Source of the DNA: CBDCWT01 sp965223305 | Lineage (GTDB): Bacteria > Planctomycetota > Planctomycetia > Pirellulales > Pirellulaceae | Assembly (NCBI GenBank): GCA_965223305.1 | Contig: CBDCWT010000042.1 | Span: 62,001 to 126,000, forward strand | Reading direction: 5' to 3' | Length of the DNA: 64,000 nt | Part shown: one piece after another, positions 28,901 to 35,711 of the stretch | How the letters are laid out: each line of letters begins with the position of its first letter | Position numbering within the stretch: position 1 is the first letter of the stretch | Made by a program: the position numbers and the translations under genes | Notes under the pieces: model-generated | Database searches by the model: none | Told to the model about the DNA's origin: nothing | Seen by the model: the letters and a program-made list of their open reading frames with translations, nothing else

Positions 28901-31900
28901 TCACCGTGCCGCCAGGGAACTGGACGGGATCGATCATCAACTCGACTGGATCGCCCACCCGGTAGGTGGACAAGCTCTCGTGCGTGACGGTGACATCCTT
29001 CCAGTTGATCTGGTTGGTGCCCGCGCCGTGGTAGTTGGTCATCAAAATCGGCTTGATGTAGGCCGTACCGGTGCGGAACTTGGAGGCCGTGGAAGGACTT
29101 TCGCCCGTAATCGTTCCCGTGTATTCCTGCCAATCGGTATCCGGGACCGGCTGATAGCCGAGCGGATAGTAGTTATAGGTTGCCCCGTAGCGGGAATTGC
29201 CCACCGCGGTCCCCGATGTGACCGTGCCCAGCGACGAGGGCCAAGGGTCCCGGAGTGTGATTGTGTCATTGGTGAAGTTGATTGCACCTTGGTCCCAGAT
29301 TCCAGAGTAACCGTGGTGGATGTTGCGCGAGTAGGTATAGTCCGAGTAGGTGTGACCGGTCGAGTCTTGGTAGCCGTACCAGATGAAGTTCCGCTTGTAT
29401 CCGGTCGAGCCATCGTGCCAGCCGCTGGCGTCGTTGAGGTAGATGACGGTATCGCCGGGGTCGAGATCCTGGGCCAATGTGGTCTGGGCCGAGCCGGAGA
29501 CCAGCCTGATGTGCCGCGGATAGATGCGGTTGAAATCGATATCGTAGGAATCGAAACCGAAGTATTGCGCGTTGGCGGCCACATAGAGCCCCCCGGCACC
29601 ATCCCCGGACTTCGCCCAACCGCTGAGCCGGTAAGTCTCGCTGGTGTCGACTGGAATGAAATCGTCTCCGATGTAGCTTGTTTTGGCTGTGGTGGAAACC
29701 GTCTCAGAGCCGCTAAACGTGGTGGCATCGAGGGCCGTTTCGACCGCTCCGACCACGGCACTGCCAGCGTCCACATTCACGGAGACCACTTCGGTCCAGG
29801 TATCGGTGCCGTCGGAGATCTCGACCTCGAAGCCTAACGAGTAGTCGATGAACGAGTCCGGGGTGACGATGCTGAGGATCGAAGTGCCTTCACCCGTGAC
29901 AGTGACCTGGGCCCCGGAGATCTGGTTCCACTCATAGGTCAAGCCACCCGGCGGATAATTGGCAGCATTGACGTGCAGATCAACCGTGTCGCCCGCTTGA
30001 AAACGATCCAAGCTCTCATGCTTGAACTCGATGTTCCGCCAGTTGATCTGGTTGGTCCCCGCTCCGTGATAGTTGGTCATCAGAATCGGCTTAATGTAGG
30101 CCGTACCGGTGCGGAACTTGGTGGCCGACGAGGCACTTTCACCGGTGATCGTCCCCGAGTATTCCTGCCAATCGCCGTCAGGTACCGGGTCATAGCCGAG
30201 CGGATGGTAGTTGTAGGTGGCTCCGTAGCGGGCATTGCCCACTGCAGTGCCGGAGGTGACCGTGCCCAGTGATGAGGGCCAGGGGTTTTTCAGCGTGATC
30301 GTGTTATTGGTGAAGTTAATTCCACCTTGATCCCAGACTCCGTAGTAGTCGTCGTGGAGATTTCGCGAGTAGGTATGGTCCGGGTAGGTGTGACCGGTCG
30401 AGTCTTGATAGCCATACCAGATAAAATTGCGTTTGTACCCGGTCGAACCATCGTGCCAGCCTGTGGCATCGTTGAGATAGATGACGGTGTCGCCAGGATC
30501 GAGATCCTGGGCCAACGTGGTTTGGGCTGAGCCAGAAACCAATTGGATATGCCGCGGGTAGATGCGGTTGAAGTCGATGTCGTAGGAATCCCAGCCGAAG
30601 TACTGTGCGTTGCCGGTGACGTAGAGTCCGCCAGCACCGTCGCCCGACTTGGCCCAACCGCTGAGCCGGTAGGTCTCGCTGGTGTCGACCGGAATAAAGT
30701 CGTCGCCGGTATAGGTCGCCTTGGCTGTGGTGGAAATCGTCTCTGCGCCGCCGAAGGTGGTGGCATCCAGACTGGGCCTGACCCCATCCGAGGCACTTTG
30801 CAGATCCGGTTCTGCGGCATCTCCGTCGATCAACCCGGCGCCGGCAACCATGCTGCTAAGTGGAATCGCCTCGGCCGTGTCTCGCAGCGATTGATAGAGC
30901 TCATCGGGTGAGGCGCCGTTGACGGCCTCGAGCAACAGCGCCGCTAAACCCACGGCATGGGCAGCCGACGCCGAAGTACCCAAGAAGTTGGGATCGGTAT
31001 CGGTGTCTTCGGGCAGATCCGTACCAAAAAAACTGGTGTTGCCACCATCGGGAGCAGTAAAGTCAGGCTTGGCTCGCGTGACCGGACTGGTATACGAGTT
31101 GCCTGTGGTGTCGAAATAGATCGGGGTGCCGCCGACCGAAGAGTAAGGCTGCACGTCGGGCGGTGTGGTGCCAAACTCCGGGGTGTCATCCCAGAAAGTT
31201 GCCCCCACGGTGGCGGCGCCGAAGGCGTTGGCGTGCCCGTAGATCGTGCTGCTGTTGGTGGGAAACTCGACGTTCGTCATCCCGGACGTCGCGTTGCTGA
31301 ACTCGACATACTTGATCAAGTCGGGCGCATCGCCATCGTAGTTGACGATCATCAGGCTGTAGTCGGCCGCTGCCCCCGACAGGTTTTGATACTGCAGCAC
31401 CTCCACGGCATCGGCCCCCAGGTTGCTATCGAGGCTGGCCGCCACGACCTGGTCCTGGTCGTTGAGAATGTAGATATCCATGTCGGTCGAAGCGCCGGCG
31501 CTGCCGGTGACCGAAGCAAACGGCTGGTTCCACTGAAACGAGAGCGTGAGCTGCTGGCCGTCATCCAGCGTAAAGCCCTGTTTGTCATCAACCGCCGTAC
31601 CCGGATCGAAGTCGTGCGAGGTACCACCGGCAAAGGGAGGTGCACCGGTCACAGAAGTAAAGGCGCTGGCCGCATAGGTCGTCCCCTGCCGGTAGGTGCT
31701 CTCGTAGGAATGGTCGGCGTTGTTGCCCGCGGCTACAAAATATCCCACACCCTCGGCGTAGGCGTTGTCGATCGCTTGAGCGATGATGCCGTCCTGGAAG
31801 AAGGGCTCGGCATAGTACATCACGTCGTCGACGATCAGGTTGGCGCCGGCCGTTTCGTGTAGGTCGGTGATGCTCTGCGCAAAGGCAGCTTGGCCCAGCG

Positions 31901-32873
31901 TCGCGGTGGCAAAGGCCAGCTCGGCACCGGGCGCGATGTCGTGGACCGTTTGCAGCATGGCGCGGCCTTCATCCAAGCCGCCGGAGGTCATGTCGCTGAG
32001 CACATTGACGGCGGTGGTATAGCCGTTGGGGTTGCCGTTGCCGGGCAGTTCGCCGGCGATAACATCCGCCGTCGCGCCGCCAAGGTTGTCGTAGCTGTCG
32101 GACAGGACACCGATAGTATTTCCTAAACCGCTCACGTTGAGATTCGTACGCAGGTCGTCCGAGAGCTGCGCGGCGTCACCTTGGGTCGAGATGGACGCGG
32201 TTTGGGAGATGAAGGGACGTACCGAGTGGACGCGGTTGAGGTCTGCCAAGTCTTCTAGCTTGTCGATGGGAACCAGGCCTGAAACGATGTGGCGGTGCGC
32301 ACCGGTGACATCCATGCCCAGCTCAGTGAGTCGCTTCTCCAGCTCGTCCGGATCCCCGTAGGCCACAACGTCCACGACCACTTTTTCGTGGCCCATTTCG
32401 TTATGGACTTTGAGCAGCCGGTCTTCGGGCGTGAACTCCTGCAGCGGGCCGGGATGTTGGCGGACGATCTTCTCTTTGTCTTTGTGCTGCTCGAACTCCG
32501 GCACCAGAAAGGCCAGCTGAGTTCCCACTTTACGCAACCGGCCATCTTTGGCGTCGCTGTGGGTGCCGAAGACCGAGAGGGTCGCTTCTTGCCAAGCAGA
32601 GGAGCTGTCGCGGGTCAGGTCAGCCACCTCGACTGCCGGCGGTTTCTCGCGGGGAAAGGCGTCGATCGGTTCCGCGGCGGGGGGCGGGACTTGGGGAGGA
32701 CCTTTGGCTTCCGTTTCGCCGAGCCCCTTCTCGAGCGGCTGGCCAGCCAGCAGGCGGCGATCTTCAAGCGACTCGGAAAGGAGTTTGCGGTACAGTTTTT
32801 GTCGGCGCAGACGCTGCTGACGTTTCTTGAGGCTGCGGCGAACGAGACTTGATAACTGGGGCAGTCGATTCAT
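19968..32873 (-). CDS. Giant subtilase/Calx-beta/dockerin/RHS protein with C-terminal nuclease-like toxin
   Basis: One uninterrupted 4301-aa frame. Residues 1-45 are basic and hold LEDRRLLA (36-43), the planctomycete N-terminal sorting-type motif. Residues ~250-650 are a subtilase-like domain: VLSDSYD (D259), DEGRAMLQTVHDIAPGA (~301-317), FVAAGNN, and FLGTSASAA with Ser634. Residues 702-1395 are two copies of a 346-aa unit, each ending in a PKD-like segment. Calx-beta-like and other beta domains run to ~2450. RHS/YD repeats run from ~2460 to ~4030 and are split near 2876-2935 by a dockerin-like double loop (DVDGDGNEDNDDF..DTTGDGVLSAEDA). The RHS core ends YNRARWYDPAVGRWMSEDPIGF. The last ~270 residues are unique and contain GPDVVVVGGDDPGFDFADLK, fitting a PD-(D/E)XK nuclease. 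Likely a cell-surface polymorphic toxin. Confidence 0.88.
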   Translation of the reverse strand: MNRLPQLSSLVRRSLKKRQQRLRRQKLYRKLLSESLEDRRLLAGQPLEKGLGETEAKGPPQVPPPAAEPIDAFPREKPPAVEVADLTRDSSSAWQEATLSVFGTHSDAKDGRLRKVGTQLAFLVPEFEQHKDKEKIVRQHPGPLQEFTPEDRLLKVHNEMGHEKVVVDVVAYGDPDELEKRLTELGMDVTGAHRHIVSGLVPIDKLEDLADLNRVHSVRPFISQTASISTQGDAAQLSDDLRTNLNVSGLGNTIGVLSDSYDNLGGATADVIAGELPGNGNPNGYTTAVNVLSDMTSGGLDEGRAMLQTVHDIAPGAELAFATATLGQAAFAQSITDLHETAGANLIVDDVMYYAEPFFQDGIIAQAIDNAYAEGVGYFVAAGNNADHSYESTYRQGTTYAASAFTSVTGAPPFAGGTSHDFDPGTAVDDKQGFTLDDGQQLTLSFQWNQPFASVTGSAGASTDMDIYILNDQDQVVAASLDSNLGADAVEVLQYQNLSGAAADYSLMIVNYDGDAPDLIKYVEFSNATSGMTNVEFPTNSSTIYGHANAFGAATVGATFWDDTPEFGTTPPDVQPYSSVGGTPIYFDTTGNSYTSPVTRAKPDFTAPDGGNTSFFGTDLPEDTDTDPNFLGTSASAAHAVGLAALLLEAVNGASPDELYQSLRDTAEAIPLSSMVAGAGLIDGDAAEPDLQSASDGVRPSLDATTFGGAETISTTAKATYTGDDFIPVDTSETYRLSGWAKSGDGAGGLYVTGNAQYFGWDSYDIDFNRIYPRHIQLVSGSAQTTLAQDLDPGDTVIYLNDATGWHDGSTGYKRNFIWYGYQDSTGHTYPDHTYSRNLHDDYYGVWDQGGINFTNNTITLKNPWPSSLGTVTSGTAVGNARYGATYNYHPLGYDPVPDGDWQEYSGTITGESASSATKFRTGTAYIKPILMTNYHGAGTNQINWRNIEFKHESLDRFQAGDTVDLHVNAANYPPGGLTYEWNQISGAQVTVTGEGTSILSIVTPDSFIDYSLGFEVEISDGTDTWTEVVSVNVDAGSAVVGAVETALDATTFSGSETVSTTAKTSYIGDDFIPVDTSETYRLSGWAKSGDGAGGLYVAANAQYFGFDSYDIDFNRIYPRHIRLVSGSAQTTLAQDLDPGDTVIYLNDASGWHDGSTGYKRNFIWYGYQDSTGHTYSDYTYSRNIHHGYSGIWDQGAINFTNDTITLRDPWPSSLGTVTSGTAVGNSRYGATYNYYPLGYQPVPDTDWQEYTGTITGESPSTASKFRTGTAYIKPILMTNYHGAGTNQINWKDVTVTHESLSTYRVGDPVELMIDPVQFPGGTVTYLWTQTSGPLVPIVDADSPTAHVAELPNQLVDYTMTFQVDVSDGVSTVTKLVSIDVDVLDDYDAALGSATATPAGTFDINDTVTLQINNITFDNGTLSYQWEQVVGPDVTLQNADSATATFTVPDIATDELMFEVTVSDGHSEIVKDVLVTVNPSAADVELTLKLVDKLGNVLTTTTAGQEFILEVYAEDKRAAPKGVFSAYLDVLFDQELVSVVSAPEFSSDFPWASDYDITTPGVLSEAGAATGVVATTGSGQKLLYSATLVAENAGTVTFRGDPADDLPTHVVTVYGQDTPVDESDIRYDTATLQIVGVAVPYSTSAACGTLAVTASDGTINETGGTTQSTITISSTQKCTVWLQMGHSGSDGFTITGISDFENIHIDNGQSKSFDLLAQSDDDHSDEMVGFGVTARGPGHFESQGELLPNEGAGIFVTIVDDELGSTVCNPEIGQSTDGEQTIQEGWALPSLVFDYTGTCSGSMQLSWQTTGSGADYTDDWHLTDPNILPDTTYTFPSPPAPLTLRTFFDSVSESVGTIELTATIDGATATHVVNVHDACSYSLTSSASSINEGDASPYLDTDITITASGDSSRCDSVVDLNWDYTGGPGAEAADFDVLVTGAPLTPGRGVRLSESGPDERTGTVTLRLYPDSEAEASSTVTFSALGTADLPITITDDDGVSGHLEVVASTPNAHEPDSFYYCGGAVSGTATIQPVTSWLSVASNILTLKVTGTALEDTDYYITSSHTLVPNPPSGFIQVDIGSGNTTDVVLSVIPKEDADEGEGTETVQFELITEAANTTPATVNIIDDAEGVVLEVDTADATELNTVAGRFALRPADGSSLLCTNLRLIVDSNLASSASPPDPTDVDYELKSGTTALQTNQYPGQPGIYQVADGPDYFSLNGHAEVLIDVIPVDDGDLESNEYVYAQVEAYQNEAQDWHRFPDVETITIHDNTLASISKAEIEIDAEPDNECLVCTPGGIDVDLQSGAPVVPIVPGFLDFLGQGTHGTQPVVRGQFEKPTGNWPNTINVKVEVDDWDNTYPVHDDLPTPLTFTLDTSNYAEDAIAFAVPLDVKGLDTGSYRVKLIGEEVGGPELWEVQTSHFVINRWKNNDVAPGLAFPFLKQIIDASVLVKTSGAPAQEDGVAVIRGDNSVSFYEETAGTYSTPAESVTTLETETNFYVLKDRYGNEDRFAINSYNDGTDTWPAGSHYSTTDRNGNETKFYYDGQGQLTKIKNPQDRETLLAYSTLGSVDTLTITDFAGRVTKVDYDTNTREIDVLYPDPDPGFDVGPQPQDTFDFDSQDRLTKITRHANSPGSADQVTDFDYKTLDFGYGRDWRRLDFITWPDQSKFELIEFRQGEALPDVSKTWSTTRPLFMDFDNKTEVKDGRGHSSETVLDHRGRVWEYTDQHGQTSNFVRKWLRDTHGNYTSDNGEILVSTTADPDDFSNRDDVDDPQLQTFNGDLLPQVTSYTYDGFRNVTGQTLPDLGTPQPFTRSWSGHTLTRPTSYTNELNQSSTYTVQANGDLTASEDTSPADAPPNRAPITAAGGFKNPLRKLDVDGDGNEDNDDFQNVIDEGADGIGSVDSGKDPESGYTDTTGDGVLSAEDAVVIANHLNQEPTSGGSGSDPSFVPPPDQVINYTYTTAADNVPAGMVKTMSVKTGRGIAPDVFLTTEYEYYPTGTVPAGAVGLLKSITYAKGHLDHQVFYEYDDNGNLSKYTDEIGRETLYVYDNLDRLVKITTPDPDGTGAGQDQLPLVTEYKYDAFGNVASMELINHDSRGSGTTTNHTTCYYYDTRDRLVWQVDPKPSQNTTDTSCNVTSLPTDWDAAQNETLWSGRPITHYSSYDGNNNLESVTDPEGRTTDFEYDKLDRLDKVTEPRLLITGTNASLKSVPGEVLTEESGNPDSYYRPVTTFVYDNLGNLWSTTDSLGQTTDFRYDNWNRPILTLEPAPDGSSNRPQIKYAYFDADFGWIQQMTDAEQRMSETQIDFLGRTFYVAEPADVDGVQPLSFFEYFDDSQLRVTTDALRNTTNYEYDQKARLEKVKQPLNITTIYQYDDANQLEQVIDPLSRDTTYQYDKMGRVTKVTPHDPDDTPGGEESPTIDYLYDSVGNMLESTDALGNAMGYEYDHLFRKTKSIDEELDETAYAYDLVNNLTSLTDAVGHVTTWDYDELDRPFVETDHRDPDPDHHRNYLYDAVGNLRESNDNNGRVITYNYDDLYRVTGEQWDDGRTFAFTYDLVDNLLTATDSAEAANYTMQYDNLDRVILETQQHDRLLEPLVFTRDYDSIGNRLVFSANLGSGVSEVSEDDFVTTYVYDDIYRLTSLTQQGHQVAAKHVSFQYDAASQMTHITRYADALPTSGQLVAESIFGYDKAGRVTDITHSRAANATTWDGTFSDNAASDPTRIAAYLLDYDKGNRLESMGSWRDEFEVTYSYDQRDQLQTADYNHGSGVTAPFLPFSGTGEDYLYDGNGNRTSGNGQTYTTASDNQLESDGVYTYEYDAEGNRTKRTAGSASTEYDWDHRNRLVSVRDYNGTTLLQRVDYTYDVFNRRIGKRLDIDGDQVFDEATTWVYDGPHITVEFTDTDGDGSLPHTLSHRYLHGPMIDMILADEQVTMPSEEGDVYWPLSDHLGSVRDVVDSSRVVQNHVIYDAFGNQVDGGSSTPENVDFLFAYTGRDWDEDVDLQYNRARWYDPAVGRWMSEDPIGFNAGDANLYRYVGNESTSSTDPDGAATRGDIMQSLSDQPDMRPTVEQYNNSIDPSIGEEGLRTFADLSGIGWILDLAEGITGRNMLDTEAPPLTAWQRFLKLLYATLELAPILDFVGEVVVWQRKVAGRNVGRIADTAGNIGDAIGDAHRATRGRIKCARACDLPNQLPVVNRDFVPSNSAVRDFGTAVHQDVPAGIQVKFPGTEFEFNVGPGQRGPDVVVVGGDDPGFDFADLKPGTESGFWSFMNQLQNWPSGPAGVFFYEPGSGVIDFDNIYVFR
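28691..30770 (-). repeat. Internal duplication of a ~1038-bp (346-aa) segment in the RHS gene
   Basis: The segment starting LDATTFGGAETISTTAK (residue 702) recurs from residue 1048 as LDATTFSGSETVSTTAK. Long stretches are identical, such as FIPVDTSETYRLSGWAKSGD and FRTGTAYIKPILMTNYHGAG. It is visible in both DNA and protein. Confidence 0.92.
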
Positions 32874-33418
32874 GGGAGTATCCTCTCATCCCGTGTGATG
32901 AATCCCAGTGCGCGCAAGGGGGACTTTGAAGCTTGCGTCGAGGGAGGGGCAATATGCCGCTTTTGAAACTGCGATTTTTCGCCATCGTGCCGGCACAATA
33001 TCTTGAATTCGTCGCGTTTTTCGAGAGTGCGAAGAGTGAGCGAGGCAGAGCAGCTGTACCACCGCAAGTTGTTCCTCGCTGACGCTTCGGGTTCCGACGG
33101 AGGCCAAGCGCGCAACTTCAAAACTGACGCTTCGGGTTCCGACTGGGGCGCAAGGGCAACTTCAAAACGCAGCCGTTGGGGGCAGAAAAGCCGGCAGGCA
33201 GGAATGGTGCCAAGAGACTGCGGCGCGAAGCCATGCGGAACCGCACCGCATGCTCGGTGGCGTCTGAAACGAGTTGTCTGGAGACCAGACACCGGCCGCT
33301 CCGAACTGTGTCATACACTCGGGCCTATAGTATTAATGCAAAATGGATACAAAAACGTCACAAAAAATAAAAATATCATCTTTCTTTTCACGAATCGCGC
33401 CTGCAGATGCAGATGTGT
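32874..33418. other. Upstream region of the RHS gene, no gene seen
   Basis: About 545 bases between the RHS start and the insertion sequence. Two short direct repeats of GACGCTTCGGGTTCCGAC lie near 33080 and 33127. Short ORFs here have no recognisable features. An AT-rich patch around 33330-33400 may hold the RHS promoter but no clear boxes are visible. Confidence 0.5.
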
Positions 33419-33427
33419 AACACCAAT

Positions 33428-35140
33428 GGGTGTAACCGTCGATCCGACGGTCAACATGCGAGCGTCATCGCTGGATAGTTGTCAAGCAGGTCTTGGTTGG
33501 CGTGTGTCGATGCCCCTTCGACGGCCATCCGGTGATCCAGAAACGTTCGCCAGTGGTCGCTTTGAAATGCAGCTCGCAGGTTGAGCATGCTACGAGCACC
33601 TTCAAGCGTCCAGCGCATCCCGCTGCGTTCCATGCGATCTTTCACCAAGTGACGGCACGCGCCTTCAATGACACCGGTCGCAATCGGATAACCTCGACGC
33701 AGGTACTCGTCATAGCGCATTCGGTCGGCGTTTTTTTCCAGATAGCCGCAGATTCGAGCCAGGTCTTTTGCGGCCCTCCCAGTCAGCCCCGCCGTGGTTC
33801 CGAGGCGGCGCAGGCCCGTAATGACAGACCGTACTTCACCTCGCAAGATTCGCAACAAACGTGTGCGAGTGAACGCTTTGCGGCCAGCATCGTCCTTTTT
33901 GAACAGACCGGCTGCTTCCCAGACATAGGATAAGGCATGAAGGATATCCAAGATCGGAACTGTCCGCGCACCGAACGACAGATGCAGCTTCATCGTCTCC
34001 CAAAGGCTGTCCTGGCCATCCATGAGCGTGATCAAGACTTGTCCACTGCGTCGGCGTGCAGTCACCTGACCGATGATCCAGGCTATGGCTACGTGAATTC
34101 CGCTGATGGGAAGTTCACCGCCCACGCCATCACTTTCCAGCGTGGGAAAGTGAGCGGTTGTGTTCTTGTTCTGAGGTCGAGGGCGTTTGACTTGCGTTGT
34201 CTCTTCATCGGGTTCGTCGCGAAATAACGCTGCGACGACCTCTTCAGCTGAGCGGACGTGAGGATCAACCGTGTAGACACTGGCCACTGTGGCCATCCGT
34301 CGGTTACCAGGATTCTTCTTTGCCGTCTCGAATGCAGCGACCTTGGACGAATCGTTTTTCACCAGGGGTACGCCCTTACAGTCCGCAGTGGCTACAAGCA
34401 ACTTTGCCTCGCTGCCAGGTTCTGGTTGCGGCAAGTCGTCGAAAAACTCACCTGCGACCCGCCCAAGTTCGGCATTGATTTTTTCGGCCGTATCGACCGA
34501 AAACGTACCACCGAGGATCGCCCCCAAATTGGTCATCGCTTGTTCGTACGACGAGTCAACCGCCAACATTTGCGAGAACTCTTGCAGCAAATAGGACCAC
34601 TGCCGCGGTGGCAGCGACATGCGAGCGCTAATCGGCCGCAGCTGGATCGCCTTCTTGGCACCTGGTGCGTAGGTAAACTGCTCGAACCGATGAGTTCCGA
34701 AGATGGATCGAACCGTTGTCTGATGAGCCTCCTCACTCCGGTAGAGGGGCTTACCGTCGTTGCTAGCGATCTCAGGACCCAAATCGCCTTCTCCTTGCAG
34801 GCGTATGAACAATTCGATTGTCTGATGACCCAATTGAAACACCGTATCACGAATGCTTCGTTCCACCGAATCGAACGAACTGCCGCTCTGAGCTGCGTCC
34901 TGAACGGCCTGCTTCAGCTGCTCAGTAACCGAGTCGATCATCTCGAGCGCGTCTTCGATTGCTGTCACATTCTCCGAGTTGGGGTTGCCCGAAGCATTTA
35001 AATCAGCGACCTTCATGGGAAGCGGCCTCCTTGCCTTGATGAAACGGATAAAACACCCGAATCATGGCAGGTTGGCCGCTTTTTGTTTACCCAGATTTCG
35101 CAACCAATCAGATCGGCCAAGCGGAACCGCGGTTACACCC
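33428..35140 (-). mobile_element. ISKra4-like insertion sequence with 9-bp target duplication
   Basis: The element runs from GGGTGTAACCG at 33428 to CGGTTACACCC at 35140, giving imperfect terminal inverted repeats. It is flanked on both sides by AACACCAAT (33419-33427 and 35141-35149). It holds a single transposase gene. Length 1713 bp. The intact ends, duplication and ORF suggest a recent insertion. Confidence 0.88.
33451..35016 (-). CDS. ISKra4-family transposase
   Basis: A 521-aa transposase. Recognisable blocks are the N-terminal helical region with LQGEGDLGPEIASNDGKPL, LLVATADCKGVPLVK (first catalytic Asp in TADCKGV), QVLITLMDGQDSLWETMK (second Asp region), PILDILHALSYVWEAAGLF, and the C-terminal GYPIATGVIEGACRHLVKDRMERSGMRW, which carries the Glu of the triad in VIEGAC. 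This set is that of the ISKra4 family of UPF0236/DDE-like enzymes. The frame is intact and fills the element from end to end. It lies between the RHS gene upstream region and the amidohydrolase operon and interrupts no recognisable gene. Confidence 0.9.
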   Translation of the reverse strand: MKVADLNASGNPNSENVTAIEDALEMIDSVTEQLKQAVQDAAQSGSSFDSVERSIRDTVFQLGHQTIELFIRLQGEGDLGPEIASNDGKPLYRSEEAHQTTVRSIFGTHRFEQFTYAPGAKKAIQLRPISARMSLPPRQWSYLLQEFSQMLAVDSSYEQAMTNLGAILGGTFSVDTAEKINAELGRVAGEFFDDLPQPEPGSEAKLLVATADCKGVPLVKNDSSKVAAFETAKKNPGNRRMATVASVYTVDPHVRSAEEVVAALFRDEPDEETTQVKRPRPQNKNTTAHFPTLESDGVGGELPISGIHVAIAWIIGQVTARRRSGQVLITLMDGQDSLWETMKLHLSFGARTVPILDILHALSYVWEAAGLFKKDDAGRKAFTRTRLLRILRGEVRSVITGLRRLGTTAGLTGRAAKDLARICGYLEKNADRMRYDEYLRRGYPIATGVIEGACRHLVKDRMERSGMRWTLEGARSMLNLRAAFQSDHWRTFLDHRMAVEGASTHANQDLLDNYPAMTLAC

Positions 35141-35149
35141 AACACCAAT

Positions 35150-35711
35150 CACACAAACTACTTTCAAATAGAAATTGTTTTTAGCACCACGGCCAAAAAT
35201 TGTTCTGCTATTTGTGGACACGTTGTCAATATCACTGCCTATTAGTCGACAACAAAGATCACACACGCGCTTTGTGCGATTCAATATTGCAGATGAGCAA
35301 TTTGTTGATATGTTCTGGGCGTGTATGGGAAACGACAAGATAGAAGCGACGCTCCGGTCTGTATCGCGGTTGCGTTTTCGGCTCGGCGGGAGCCTCGCCC
35401 TCCCGAGCGTCTTGCAAGTTTGTCGAGGTGGGTGGTGATGGGTATCCTGCTGCGGAGCTTGTCCCCTTCGTCCTGTTTATCATGTTGATCTTGTCTTCTG
35501 CTTGTTGACAGGATTTACAGGATCAACAGGATGGCTGGGGACCGCGATACCGAATCAGCCGTTTGGCGCCAAATTTGCCAGTCTGCGCCGCCAAGTAGTG
35601 AAAAGCGCAACATCAAAACTGACGCTTCGCGCTTCCCATGGAGGCGCAACATCAAAAGCCCGGTTTCTACGCTGGTCTTGGCAGATGCTGTGACACGTCG
35701 CGGGTACGAGT
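35150..35711. repeat. Intergenic region with a single copy of the three-module repeat
   Basis: About 35380-35560 carries GGCTCGGCGGGAGCCTCGCC, the TTGATCTTGTC...GACAGGATTTACAGGATCAACAGGATGG hairpin and part of the CAGCCG module, as in the array at 1-1260. Two copies of a short AACATCAAAA-containing block lie at about 35600-35660. No gene is seen. Confidence 0.7.

Noticed and set aside
20358..31862. Several 250-440-aa plus-strand ORFs (for example 22242, 25287, 27873, 28833, 30957)
   Set aside because: All are antisense to the giant RHS gene and mirror its codon pattern; the repeated ones repeat with it.
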